Assembly (NCBI GenBank): GCA_903882645.1
Contig: CAIRXZ010000279.1
Span: 1 to 33,273 of the forward strand
Length of the DNA stretch: 33,273 bases
Direction: 5' to 3'
Source of the DNA: an uncultured Acidobacteriia bacterium
GTDB lineage: Bacteria > Acidobacteriota > Terriglobia > Bryobacterales > Bryobacteraceae
A program made the position numbers and the translations under genes. Positions 18,068-26,643 of the stretch are shown here, piece by piece (positions within the stretch are counted from its first letter, which is position 1; every line of letters begins with the position of its first letter). A model generated the notes under the pieces. That model had not been told where the DNA came from. It saw only the letters and a list, made by a program, of their open reading frames with translations, and made no database searches.

Positions 18068-21000
18068 GTGGCCGAAACAAGTACTTCATCTGTGACAGCA
18101 GCGGCAGGAAGGGCACGACATAGCGGAGCGAGTTTGTGGGCGGCGTGGCGTGAAGTGGCGCTGATCGCGGCGTGCGCCGGCGTACTTGCGGTGCAACTGC
18201 TGCTGCCGGGCTTCATTGGCCTGGCAGACAACGGCGATTTTCCGAAGATCGCCGGCCGTCTCTGCATTGGTCCCGCCGACCCCCAGGCCCGGACGTTCGA
18301 GTATTTCGAGTCCGACTATTTGCGGACGCCGCGATATTGCTGGCAGAGCGGCATCCCTTCCTCGGAGAGTGTTCCGGTCAAGTTAGCGGCCAGGTTCCAG
18401 AAAACGGCGGGAGGGGCCGGGCATTTCGATATCCGCTGGCTGGGAGCGGTCCACGCCTCTGTCTTCCTGGCATTCTACTACGTGCTACTGACGCTGTTGA
18501 GGCCGCTCGGAGGATGGCGCTGGCTGGTGTTGGCCGTAGCCGCGCTGTGGATCTTCGCGGATGTGAGCTACATTTCGTATTTCAATTCCTTTTACACCGA
18601 TACCGCCGCCTTGCTGGGCGCCATGCTGGCGATCGCCGCGGCCCCTTGGCTCCTCCCGATGCGCCGCGCCCGAGTGGTTCCGTTGATCGTATTTGCAGCC
18701 GGCGCCCTGGCGTACGTCACGTCGAAAGGGCAGCATGGGCTGTTCGGTCTTGTCCCCGCCTCGTTTGCGCTCGTGCTGGGTCTGCGGGCGCGGAGCGTCG
18801 TGCGCTGGGCGGCATGGGCGACGGCTGTAGGCCTGTTGGCCGGTTCAATTTGGGTATTCGCGGCTACGCCAGCCTGGAATCCTCAGTTGGAAAGGTTCAA
18901 CGTTATCTTCTTTAACATCGCCAAGAACTCGCGCGCCCCGTTTCAAGATTTGCGGGAATTGGGCCTTGATGCCGGGGATTTGCCCTATGTCGGGATGCTC
19001 GCTTTCACGCCTGGCAGCCCCACCAACGACGTTGCTTGGCTGGACCGTTTCGGCAGACGGACCAGCTACTCGAAGGTTCTGGCTTTCTACACGCGTCATC
19101 CGGACAGGATGCTGTCAATGTTGCGAATGACTCTCAAAGGAGACGCATCGCAGATCCGGCCTAACTTGTCCAACTTCCGAAGACAGGAGGGAAGACCGGC
19201 GGGCGCCATAACGCAGAGGTTCGGTTCATGGAGTTTCCTCAGGAGTTGGCTCTTGCTCCACTGTCCCGTGCATATGCTGGTCTGGTACGCCCTGATCCTC
19301 GTTGGCGTCCCCTCTTTGCTCTTGCGCGCAAGGTTCAGTTCGCTTCGTCCTATTGGCTGGATCGTGTTCGCCGTCGCGCTCGTCGGGGCAGGCGAGTTTG
19401 GCGTTGCGACCTTGGCGGACGCATCCGAAACCTATCGGCATCTGTTGCTTTTTCACCTGCTGACCGACTTTACGATCTTCCTGACTCTCCTGGCGGCGCT
19501 GTCCGGCCGCGCGTGGGCCGCCCGCCCCGGAATACCAGCGGGTCTTGGCGTGACTTCAGGAAACGATGAGCCTCCGCTCCGCGAGCTCTTGAGGCCAATT
19601 CAGAGCCGCGAGCGTGAGCGGCCGGTTTCAGAAAAACTGTTTTCGCTTCTCCTCCCGATCATCGCGGCAGCCTCGCTGATTCCAAGGCTGATTCTGGGGG
19701 CGTCGCAGTTCATTCACTACGACGGCTACATGCACATCTTCATCGCGACTCAGGACCGGTGGAAGTTCTTCTGGGTCGAGAACCGGGGAGATGCCCATCC
19801 TCCGCTGTTCTATGCCCTGCTTCACTTCGTGTCGCTGCTCGGGCATTCCCACCTGGTCTACCGCTCCATCGGAATCCTCGCGGGATGCGCTTCGACTTAT
19901 GTCATCGGCCTGGTGGCCGCGAAGGTGTGCAGGAATGCGGCTATCGCTCTCCTGGCGGCCGCGGCGTATGGTTTCGCCATCACGAATATCGATCTTACAA
20001 TCGATGTTCGGGGCTACCCGATAGCAATTCTCTTCGTTCTGCTGGCCTTTCACGCGTACCTGGACTATCTCGCGCGGCCCTTGAGCGACGCCGCGCCGGG
20101 GGCCGTTGCGCGTTTCGGATGTTTCACGGCGCTGGCGATTCTGAGCGAATACTGTTCCGTGTTCTTCTTGGCCGCGTGCCTTGTAGTCCCATGGGTAAGA
20201 GCGTTGACGGACAAGGACTTCCGCCGGGCTTTACTTGTTTCAGTAAGGCGCCTTTGGCGGCCCTGGGCGCTTACATTGGGGGGAGTGGCCGGAGTCGTCT
20301 TCGTCTTATACCGCGTACATTTGCGTTATCAACCGGCAGTCGAGGACAATGTATCTACGTTTTATTGGAGCCCTCAGTCGGGGACCTCTCTATGGCGATT
20401 CCTCATTGACGGCCTGCGCCTGGAAATCGACTATTTCTTTCCACTGCCTGTAGACTCCAACATGAAGGCGGGCTTGATCGTTGTCCTGTTTCTTGCGGCG
20501 TTCTTCTATCTTGTGTTCTTCCGGAAGGGCCGTTCCAAGGATGCCGTCGCGGCCATGGCTCCCGCGATGCTGGCGGCCCTGGTGTGCGAACTCGTGATTC
20601 TCTCCCTCATGGGAAAGTACCCGTTTGGCGGCGAACTGCGCCACCAGTCGATCATCGCTCCGTTTGTTGTCCTGACTGGTTTTGTCGTTGTGGAGCGGTT
20701 CGTCGCGGCGCTAAGGTATCGCCCTGCGAGAGCCGCGGCGGTCACTCTTGTTCTTGCTCTTATCCTGGTGAATTTCGACTACCGATGGAGCCGCTTCCCT
20801 AAAGTCCCGCAGGAATTAGCCTCCGAGCAATATAGGACGTTTCGCTCACTCTTCCCCGAGGGAACCGCGATTTACGCGGACAGCTTTTCGGCAACCGTGT
20901 ACTTCATTCACAACCACAATTCCCCGTGGGCATTCGAGCGGCGATACGGCATCGGGTCGGATTGGGTTTATGTATACCGAACGAAGGACGAACTGGGCCG

Positions 21001-21268
21001 CGGTATCGAGATCGTACGGGACCGGGAGGTGTGGAATTTCGACTTGTCCGATCCGGGGACTTTCAAACGGCTGGCTGAGTCTATTCGCGCGTCGGGTCTG
21101 AGAAGCGCCGCCCTGTTCTGGATCAAACAGGATGGCGCTGCCTTGGAATCCAGAGCCGCCAGAGCCGAGGAAAGCCGGTACCGGGCGTACGCGAGCGCGG
21201 CAGGTCTGACCTACAAGCGATCGTATTTCGACGGGAGCCAAGGCTACATAGAGCTGGAAGTCAACTGA
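18068..21268 (+). CDS. Large multi-pass membrane protein: two GT-C-type glycosyltransferase modules in one chain
   Basis: The 1066-residue product (GTG start) has two halves. Residues about 30-490 form a multi-helix module with GLADNGDFPKIAG near 50 just after the first helix, where GT-C enzymes put an acidic loop. It also carries YISYFNSFYTDTAALLG and TSKGQHGLFG. Residues about 525-1066 form a second module with FIHYDGYMHIF and ENRGDAHPPLFYALLHF, the D-x-HPPL pattern of GT39/ArnT-like lipid-linked sugar transferases. About nine more helices and a soluble C-terminal tail follow. A charged linker (near 490-520) joins them. There is no frameshift or internal stop. The DNA looks less GC-rich than its neighbours and the flank beyond 21.3 kb is decayed, suggesting transfer. 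Donor and acceptor are unknown. Confidence 0.75.
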   Translation: MAETSTSSVTAAAGRARHSGASLWAAWREVALIAACAGVLAVQLLLPGFIGLADNGDFPKIAGRLCIGPADPQARTFEYFESDYLRTPRYCWQSGIPSSESVPVKLAARFQKTAGGAGHFDIRWLGAVHASVFLAFYYVLLTLLRPLGGWRWLVLAVAALWIFADVSYISYFNSFYTDTAALLGAMLAIAAAPWLLPMRRARVVPLIVFAAGALAYVTSKGQHGLFGLVPASFALVLGLRARSVVRWAAWATAVGLLAGSIWVFAATPAWNPQLERFNVIFFNIAKNSRAPFQDLRELGLDAGDLPYVGMLAFTPGSPTNDVAWLDRFGRRTSYSKVLAFYTRHPDRMLSMLRMTLKGDASQIRPNLSNFRRQEGRPAGAITQRFGSWSFLRSWLLLHCPVHMLVWYALILVGVPSLLLRARFSSLRPIGWIVFAVALVGAGEFGVATLADASETYRHLLLFHLLTDFTIFLTLLAALSGRAWAARPGIPAGLGVTSGNDEPPLRELLRPIQSRERERPVSEKLFSLLLPIIAAASLIPRLILGASQFIHYDGYMHIFIATQDRWKFFWVENRGDAHPPLFYALLHFVSLLGHSHLVYRSIGILAGCASTYVIGLVAAKVCRNAAIALLAAAAYGFAITNIDLTIDVRGYPIAILFVLLAFHAYLDYLARPLSDAAPGAVARFGCFTALAILSEYCSVFFLAACLVVPWVRALTDKDFRRALLVSVRRLWRPWALTLGGVAGVVFVLYRVHLRYQPAVEDNVSTFYWSPQSGTSLWRFLIDGLRLEIDYFFPLPVDSNMKAGLIVVLFLAAFFYLVFFRKGRSKDAVAAMAPAMLAALVCELVILSLMGKYPFGGELRHQSIIAPFVVLTGFVVVERFVAALRYRPARAAAVTLVLALILVNFDYRWSRFPKVPQELASEQYRTFRSLFPEGTAIYADSFSATVYFIHNHNSPWAFERRYGIGSDWVYVYRTKDELGRGIEIVRDREVWNFDLSDPGTFKRLAESIRASGLRSAALFWIKQDGAALESRAARAEESRYRAYASAAGLTYKRSYFDGSQGYIELEVN

Positions 21269-21311
21269 ATGATACCCGCCCTCGGCCACGCCCGGAAAGC
21301 GCTGCCAGCAC

Positions 21312-21533
21312 TCAGTCGAAATGCTCCTCGGAATAGTCCAGCGCCTGCCGCGGAAAGTACTCGATGCGGCCCGGATTGGACTGGTCCGCCCGGTCCTCGC
21401 CGAACGCTTCGTCGAGGATCCGCCGAAAATCCTCCGAGCAGAGGCGATGGCCCAGGTTGGTAATGAAGCTGACGTTCTGCTGGGTGGCGCCGCCCCCTTG
21501 CCTGGGGCGCGCCCCGGCCGCGCAGAGTGGCTT
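21312..21533 (-). pseudogene. 5'-truncated C-terminal coding remnant
   Basis: The - strand frame closed by TGA at 21312 reads like real protein (VSFITNLGHRLCSEDF, RRILDEAFGEDRA, then YFPRQALDYSEEHFD). An in-frame stop precedes it at 21534-21536 with no start between. I do not recognise the family. It looks like the 3' end of a deleted gene, possibly unrelated to the glycosyltransferase remnant upstream. Confidence 0.45.
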
Positions 21534-21766
21534 TCAGCGAATCCGGAAGTAGCATCGAACCACCCGCATCGGAACGCCTAACGTCGGTCCGAAGCGGGCG
21601 CGCCGGTTGACTGCCGGAGGCGTCGCCCGCCGCCCCGCGAACGGGGACGTGGCCGCGACCGCCTCCAGAGCCGGAAACGACCGCGCGCGCATGAGAGTCG
21701 AACGCCTTTCGGCGCGCCGATAGCAATTGAGAGGTTTTCCCAACGAGCGGGTGGCCACTCCTTGCG
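21534..21766. other. Non-coding or decayed stretch between two remnants
   Basis: No frame here gives a recognisable protein on either strand. Short open frames exist but are Arg/Pro/Ala-rich, as expected from GC-rich non-coding DNA. With the remnants on both sides, this looks like the scar of gene loss. Confidence 0.5.
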
Positions 21767-22279
21767 TCAATTCCGGGTAACGTCACTGTCCACGAATTGA
21801 TACACCTCATACGTCGGCCGGCCGAAGCTGTCGGGGATCACCGCGAGGATCCGACGCCGATACCCCGCCGCCGCTTGGAGAAGCTTCGCATCCACGGCCA
21901 GCAGACCGCACCCGATGACGGCCGCGCGCGCGCCGGCGATTCTTCGCAATAGCAGGAAGAACAGCCAGACGCCGGCCACGCCGAACAGGAGCGCAGGCTC
22001 GCGCAGACTCCAGACTCCCGGCTGGAACACGGCGAAGACCGCGCGGTAGATCCAGGCCTTGAGGGTCCCCAGATAGCTCATCAGCATGAGGGGCAGGTGG
22101 GAATGCCCGAGGGGAACGGAATATCCGGCGAACGGCTGCAGGAAGGCGGACCCGAACAGAGCTTCGTCGTTCTGGATGCCGAGCAGGGGAAGAAACGCCT
22201 GGCCCGCCAAAAAGAAAAAAGTACATGCCGCGATAGCGAGGTGAACAGGCAGGCGTTTATCGGCGTGGCGCATCGTCAT
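21767..22279 (-). pseudogene. Internally deleted GT39-like membrane glycosyltransferase
   Basis: The 170-residue open frame begins like a GT39/PMT-type enzyme. It has a membrane helix (AIAACTFFFLAGQAFLPLLG), the acidic NDEALFGSAFLQPF loop, HSHLPLMLMSYLGTLKAWIYRAVF and another helix pair up to about residue 130. It then jumps to AGYRRRILAVIPDSFGRPTYEVYQF, which reads like the soluble C-terminal end of such proteins. Intact family members are about 450-600 residues, so most middle helices are missing. The frame is still open, so a short product could be made, but a functional transferase is unlikely. It is opposite in strand to the large GT-C gene. Confidence 0.65.
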
Positions 22280-22903
22280 CTGAATTGGCTGAAATAAACG
22301 GTCATGTTAGCATCCCGTTGACGAGAGGGCCGGCGTCTTCGCGCGGCGCCAGGCGATACCGGCCGGATTCCGGTCTATGTCTGAACGTCGGGAACCGGCT
22401 CACGGCTCCCGCGGCGGCAAGCGCGAACCGGCGATCATGGTCGGCGCTCTTCGGGTTTGCCGACGGTTGCCGTTCACACGCAAATTCGATTTTCCGCGCA
22501 CTCGGGGCGATTGCTGTGAACATGCTGTAAACAAAGAACTTCTCCGAAGCCAAAAGCACATGCCGAGCCCGCCCGCGGGCCGATTCGGCGCTGCCCCGCT
22601 GCTAGAATTTCATCAGGGAAGGATTGCCTCGCCAGCTTGGCAGACGCTGGAGATCGACGCATTCTTCCGCTGACATCCGAAACCCCCAATAGAAAAAGGA
22701 TGAGACAAAGCGGCTCGCAGACCATCTATTCGATTAGGGCGGAATCAACAGAAATTCCTGTGTTCAGCCGATAAGAGGATGGATTGAAAGTTTCGGCGTG
22801 CAAAGAGCGCGCCCAGTACGTTTCGAGTTTGGCGCGCGGATTGCTAAGTTTTTCCGGAGGCGCCCGATCTAGCCCGAATGGGCCTCTTCCGGGGCTGAAA
22901 CTT
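22280..22903. other. Long intergenic stretch without a recognisable gene
   Basis: I find no supported gene on either strand. The stretch holds an extended -10-like TGC-TAGAAT at 22600-22608 (+ strand) with no gene start close after it, a CCCGCGGG palindrome at about 22573, and a locally AT-richer part (22680-22800). It leads into the promoter at 22904. Confidence 0.5.
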
Positions 22904-22932
22904 TTGACACCGGTTTTTCCGTCTATTACATT
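22904..22932 (+). promoter_or_regulatory. Sigma-70 promoter of the DksA/TraR-like gene
   Basis: TTGACA at 22904-22909, a 17-bp spacer and TACATT at 22927-22932. This is the clearest housekeeping promoter in the window. A transcript would start near 22939, leaving a leader of about 60 nt before the ATG at 22998. Confidence 0.75.
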
Positions 22933-22997
22933 TGCGGAGGGTGAAGGCATTTTGCAGAGGGAATAGGAACCGGCTTCAGGCCGGGGGAGATGGACCA

Positions 22998-23387
22998 ATG
23001 AACAGAACCGACATGGAAAGATATAAAGCGATGCTGGAGGCCAAGCGGGTCGAACTGTCCGCCGGGCTCCGACACCGGGAAGACATCGCTATTGAAAAAA
23101 CACCGGACGCCCTGGATGAAGTGCAACTTGCCGGAGAGCGCGAGTTGGCTATCCGTAACTTGGACCGCGAGTCGAACCTGCTGCGCAATGTGCGAGGCGC
23201 TTTGATTCGCGTCGCGGACGGCAGTTACGGCATCTGCATGCATTGCGAAGAGGAGATCAGACCGAAGCGGCTGGAAGCGGTGCCGTGGACCAAGTACTGC
23301 ATCCGGTGCCAGGAAGCCGCCGACCGGCACGAGTTCGAGGCCGAAGCAGCCGAAACCCTTGAGGAGCTCCTCCCGACTGCCGCCTAG
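22998..23387 (+). CDS. DksA/TraR-family C4 zinc-finger protein
   Basis: DksA-type proteins enter the RNA polymerase secondary channel and modulate transcription, often with ppGpp. The 129-residue product has an N-terminal coiled-coil region (MERYKAMLEAKRVELSAGLRHREDI), an acidic tip with DALDE at 37-41, a second helix (GERELAIRNLDRESNLLRNVRGAL) and the zinc finger C80-x2-C83...C101-x2-C104 (GSYGICMHCEEEI, KYCIRCQE). It lacks the longer N-terminus of E. coli DksA and resembles the short general-stress or YteA-like members. ATG 22998 has GGGGGAGA starting 15 nt upstream. It is flanked by a strong promoter and a clear hairpin terminator, so it is monocistronic. Confidence 0.9.
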   Translation: MNRTDMERYKAMLEAKRVELSAGLRHREDIAIEKTPDALDEVQLAGERELAIRNLDRESNLLRNVRGALIRVADGSYGICMHCEEEIRPKRLEAVPWTKYCIRCQEAADRHEFEAEAAETLEELLPTAA

Positions 23388-23400
23388 GTTCCGGCTGTTC

Positions 23401-23428
23401 AAGGGCGCGAGAGAAATCTCGCGCCCTT
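23401..23428. terminator. Hairpin terminator between convergent genes
   Basis: A perfect 12-bp stem (AAGGGCGCGAGA / TCTCGCGCCCTT) closed by a GAAA loop lies 13 nt after the zinc-finger gene stop and 51 nt from the stop of the convergent NHL-type gene. The A/T-ended stem lets it serve both strands. Confidence 0.8.
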
Positions 23429-23479
23429 CGTGTCTGCGGGAGCGGCGGTTGCGCCGCTCGCCGGTAGTCCCGATTCCGG

Positions 23480-26311
23480 CTATTGCACCGGGGCCTGCAC
23501 GGGGTTGACCACCGGGAAAGTCGCCAGGTTGCTCAGAAAAGCGTTCTGCGTGATGGTCAATGGCGCGAACGGATCGGTGCTTAGAGTGGACTGGAGCTGC
23601 AGCATCACCTCGAACACCCCGAAAGTGCCGGGCTTGGCCGCGACCTGAAGGACGTTGGCGGTCACGCCGGCGCTGGCCGCGCCCATTGCGTTCTGGGGCG
23701 TTGTGACCGGCGTGTTGGCGGGGAACTTCCGGCCAGTCACAAAGGCCGCGGCCGTCGCGTCGTTCGCAACCGGCAGACCAAGCCCGGTGGCATAGATCAG
23801 GATCGTTTCGCCCACCACCGCGGGGTTGTCGGGGGTCACCAGCGAGTACTGCACGCTGGCGCAACACAGGTTGTCGGTGAACGCCGTGAGCGTCAGTTCA
23901 CCCCCGTTGGTCACCGGGGCGGGCTTGTAGGCCACGCTGTAGGGCATGCCCTCCGCGGCCGGACCCTGGATGCGGGCCTGCAGAATGATGCGCGTGTACT
24001 CCGCCGTGGGAATGGCCCTGACTTGCGGATCGGCCAAGTTAATCATGGCGGCGAAAGCGTCGCGGACGCTCGCCAGCGTGTCCGTGCTCTGCACCGTATA
24101 GGAGTATATGCGCCCATTAATGCTGATCTGGCCGACATCGCCGGCAATGATGCCGCCGTCCACCGAGATCACGCCGGTCGCGTAACTGGACCCGTGGAGC
24201 ACTACCGCCGGACGCTGCGCGCCGCCGGTGAAGTACGTGAAAATCCCGGGGTTCGCCGGCACGATGGTAACCGCTACCGGAGTGGTCGCCACCACCGTGC
24301 CGTCGCTTGCAACGGACCGCACGAACGCATTGATGCTGGTGGTGTCCGCCACTTCCCACGGGATCTGAGCGTTAATCTGGCCGGGCGACACGTACAGCAG
24401 AGGCGCGCGGATGCCGTTCAAATAAACCTCGGCCCCCGCCAGATCCGTTGGCAATTGGTTCTGGCTCAGGTCCGCCACGGCTGTGCCGTAGGCCAGAACC
24501 GAGCCGGTGTTGGCGAAGATCGAAACCAGCGACCCCGGCGCAATCTGGGACGCGTCGTAGCCGCCGGTCAGCGACCCTCCGGGGGTTTGCACCGCGAGCT
24601 TCGCGTTGGCCGAGACCGCGGCCGTATAGTTTACGTTGTTCCCGGCCACGCCCTCCGCCCGCGCGTACAGCCGGACCGCGCTGTTCACGTGATCCGAGAC
24701 GGCTATCAGGTAGGGATCGCCCGCCCCGCCGTTACTGGAGTTGATTGCCGCGGCCACCCCGTCGCACACGGTGCTCAGCGTATCGTTGGACACCACCGTG
24801 TAGGTATAGGTGTTCGTGGTGGTCGTCCCGTTGGTGGTCTCCGAGACTGTGATTGTGACGACGTCTCCCGCATTGATGGCGCCGGAGAAATTCACGACCC
24901 CCTTTGAGTAGACATCGAAGCTCGCGCCGTTACGCACGCCCGAATACGGGATGCTGTTCGCGCCCATCGAAAAAACTGAAATCCGCCGGTTGAAGGCGTC
25001 GCTCACGAAGAGGTTCGTGCCGTCCCAGGCGAGCGACATCGGCGTTTGCAGCGAGTCGGCCGCGTCATAAGCCTGGGTGACGTTCGTCCCGAGCGCAGTG
25101 CCGAACTGCCCCAGCACGACGTCCGCCGAGGCCCCGCTCTGGGATGGGATCTTGTTGAAGATCAGGACCCGGTCGTTGCCGCCATCGGCCACGAACAGCC
25201 GGTTCCCGGCGGACAGCACGAAACGCGGGAAGTTCAGCGTGGCGTTGCAGAGATTGGGATAGGTGGGGTTGCTGTTGACGTCGACCCCGTTGGACACCGT
25301 GCAGAGCACCGGAGTTTCCACGCAAGCCGCCCCGATCGGGTTCGTCTGGCACGCAGTGCTGGTGGTGTTGACGGAATACGCGTTATTGGGGATCGAGCTG
25401 ACCAAGTCCGGCTGGCCGATCGCGGCGTCCGCGGGGGCTGCGTTCGAAGTGGGAATGGCGTTCCAGACCAGCACCCGGTTGTATCCCAGGTCCGCCACGT
25501 AGAGCCGCTGGCCATCGGAGGTCACCGCCACCGGGTTGAGCATGTTCGACGGGTTGGCGGCCGTGGTCTGTTGCGTGATGTCGATCTGCACGTAGGTGGT
25601 GAAGTTGGGCTGGCCCAAAACCACGTCGGCCGCCGCGCCGTTCGTGGCCGGAATCTGGTTGTAGATCAGCACGCGGTTGTTCTGCGTGTCCGCGACGTAC
25701 AGCTTCCCGTTCTGGATCCATACGCCCTGCGGCCCGAGCAGGGAGCTGGCGTTGGGAATGTTGTTTGGCGGCACGATGCTGCTCGTGAAATTCGGCTGCC
25801 CCACCACCACGTCGGCGGGCGCGTCGTTCGTCCGCGGGATGCGGTTCCAGATCAGGACCCGGTTGTGATCGGTATCGGCGACTGCCAGGTGGACGCCGTC
25901 GGACGCCACCGCGGTGGGCGTTCGCAGGCTGCTCTGCGTAATTGTGAGACCCAGCGCGGTAGTGGTGAAGTCCGGCTGGCCGAGAACCAGAGTGGCTTGG
26001 CCCAGGCACGCGGGGCACTTCCGGTTGTACGTCAGCTCGGCCGTGGGACTGGGCAGTTGGCTCGACAGGTTCTGAAACGCGAGCACGCGATTGTTGGACG
26101 GGGTGGCCTGCACGCGGTTCGAATCCGCCACAAACAGAGTGTCGGCCGCGTACGCGATGCCCGAGGGGGCCCCGAGAACGGTGTCGCTGGAATTCGGATC
26201 CTGGTTGGTGAAGGTCGCCTGGCCAATCACCAGCCTCGCGGCCTGTCCGGTCGTGAAATCGGCGGCGGCGGCCGCCGCCCCGAAAAGTAGGAAAACGGCA
26301 ATACACTTCAT
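23480..26311 (-). CDS. Secreted NHL-type beta-propeller protein with a Solibacter-type (TIGR03437) C-terminal domain
   Basis: The 943-residue product has a signal peptide (MKCIAVFLLFGAAAAAA). About 430 residues of repeats follow, alternating VxGQPxFT-type and ADxxNxRVLIWN-type motifs, i.e. NHL-like blades. Around residue 475 is a module reading INAGDVVTITVSE...YTYTVVSNDTLSTVCDGVAAAIN. From about 590 comes the TIGR03437 region (IAPGSLVSIFANTG, YLNGIRAPLLYVSPGQINAQIPWEV). That domain is interrupted near 717-800 by a second copy of the same kind of module (IAGDVGQISINGRIYSYTVQSTDTLASVRDAF) before it resumes at DNPAVVGETILIYATGLGLP. The start is ATG 26311; an upstream TTG lies inside the promoter -10. 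The role is probably extracellular or surface binding; the ligand is unknown. Confidence 0.85.
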   Translation of the reverse strand: MKCIAVFLLFGAAAAAADFTTGQAARLVIGQATFTNQDPNSSDTVLGAPSGIAYAADTLFVADSNRVQATPSNNRVLAFQNLSSQLPSPTAELTYNRKCPACLGQATLVLGQPDFTTTALGLTITQSSLRTPTAVASDGVHLAVADTDHNRVLIWNRIPRTNDAPADVVVGQPNFTSSIVPPNNIPNASSLLGPQGVWIQNGKLYVADTQNNRVLIYNQIPATNGAAADVVLGQPNFTTYVQIDITQQTTAANPSNMLNPVAVTSDGQRLYVADLGYNRVLVWNAIPTSNAAPADAAIGQPDLVSSIPNNAYSVNTTSTACQTNPIGAACVETPVLCTVSNGVDVNSNPTYPNLCNATLNFPRFVLSAGNRLFVADGGNDRVLIFNKIPSQSGASADVVLGQFGTALGTNVTQAYDAADSLQTPMSLAWDGTNLFVSDAFNRRISVFSMGANSIPYSGVRNGASFDVYSKGVVNFSGAINAGDVVTITVSETTNGTTTTNTYTYTVVSNDTLSTVCDGVAAAINSSNGGAGDPYLIAVSDHVNSAVRLYARAEGVAGNNVNYTAAVSANAKLAVQTPGGSLTGGYDASQIAPGSLVSIFANTGSVLAYGTAVADLSQNQLPTDLAGAEVYLNGIRAPLLYVSPGQINAQIPWEVADTTSINAFVRSVASDGTVVATTPVAVTIVPANPGIFTYFTGGAQRPAVVLHGSSYATGVISVDGGIIAGDVGQISINGRIYSYTVQSTDTLASVRDAFAAMINLADPQVRAIPTAEYTRIILQARIQGPAAEGMPYSVAYKPAPVTNGGELTLTAFTDNLCCASVQYSLVTPDNPAVVGETILIYATGLGLPVANDATAAAFVTGRKFPANTPVTTPQNAMGAASAGVTANVLQVAAKPGTFGVFEVMLQLQSTLSTDPFAPLTITQNAFLSNLATFPVVNPVQAPVQ

Positions 26312-26355
26312 GCGGAATGTGGAAGAACTCGTTGCAATGGCCAATGTGATTCTCA

Positions 26356-26361
26356 ATTATA
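26356..26361 (-). promoter_or_regulatory. Perfect -10 (TATAAT) for the NHL/TIGR03437 gene
   Basis: TATAAT on the - strand, 44 nt before the ATG at 26311, with no clear -35. It explains why the longer open frame starting inside it is not the true N-terminus. Further upstream (26411-26420) is a CACACGTGTG palindrome that could be an operator. Confidence 0.55.
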
Positions 26362-26532
26362 GCAAGCGCGCGCCGATAAACCGCGATGCCTTCGTGGCGC
26401 CTGCCGGTCACACACGTGTGAGTGAACGGCACGCTTCAACCCCCCGCCCCCGCAACGGAACCCGGCGGGCATGGAACTTAAGGCCAAACTCGCTGAAGTA
26501 CCAGCGGGACCATGCACGCGCCATGCCAGCCC

Positions 26533-26623
26533 AAGCTCTCAGCTCTCAGCTTTCAGTTCCGGACGCCGGCCGAAGGCCGGCTGTCCGCGAAGCTGACGGC
26601 TGAAAGCTGAGAGCTGACAGCTT
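26533..26623. repeat. Large nested inverted repeat (24-bp arms) in a divergent intergenic region
   Basis: The left arm 26533-26556 (AAGCTCTCAGCTCTCAGC...) and right arm 26600-26623 match with one mismatch over 24 bp. Inside, CGGACGCCGGCC and GGCCGGCTGTCCG form a second GC-rich hairpin. The arms are built from AGCTCTC/AGCTTTC-type heptads. The element fills part of the 332-bp gap between divergent genes and ends 20 bp before the next start. It is probably a dispersed repeat and could also block read-through. Confidence 0.8.
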
Positions 26624-26631
26624 GTTTTTGG

Positions 26632-26637
26632 CATAAT
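26632..26637 (+). promoter_or_regulatory. CATAAT -10 placed for a leaderless transcript
   Basis: CATAAT ends 6 nt before the GTG at 26644, so transcription would begin at or next to the start codon. No Shine-Dalgarno is present. The same spacing occurs before the aldo/keto reductase at 32356. Confidence 0.4.
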
Positions 26638-26643
26638 CGGAAC

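Noticed and set aside
21534-21770. Open frame of 78 codons on the - strand between the two remnants
   Set aside because: Composition is that of GC-rich non-coding DNA and it matches no family I know.
22302-22559. Open frame of 85 codons on the - strand
   Set aside because: Arg/Pro/Ala-rich with no recognisable motif, no ribosome binding site and no partner gene.
22600-22608. Extended -10-like TGC-TAGAAT as a promoter for the zinc-finger gene
   Set aside because: It is 390 nt upstream, and a much better TTGACA-17-TACATT promoter lies at 22904-22932.
22700-22774. 24-codon open frame (MRQSGSQTIYSIR...) in the long intergenic stretch
   Set aside because: The AGG lies directly against the ATG with no spacing, no homology is recognised, and it is too short to support.
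26312-26356. Longer N-terminus for the NHL/TIGR03437 protein starting at TTG 26356
   Set aside because: That codon overlaps the TATAAT -10 element, and the ATG at 26311 gives a clean signal peptide.
26411-26420. CACACGTGTG palindrome as a CRP/FNR-type site
   Set aside because: It has the half-sites in the wrong order and spacing for CRP; kept only as a possible unnamed operator.
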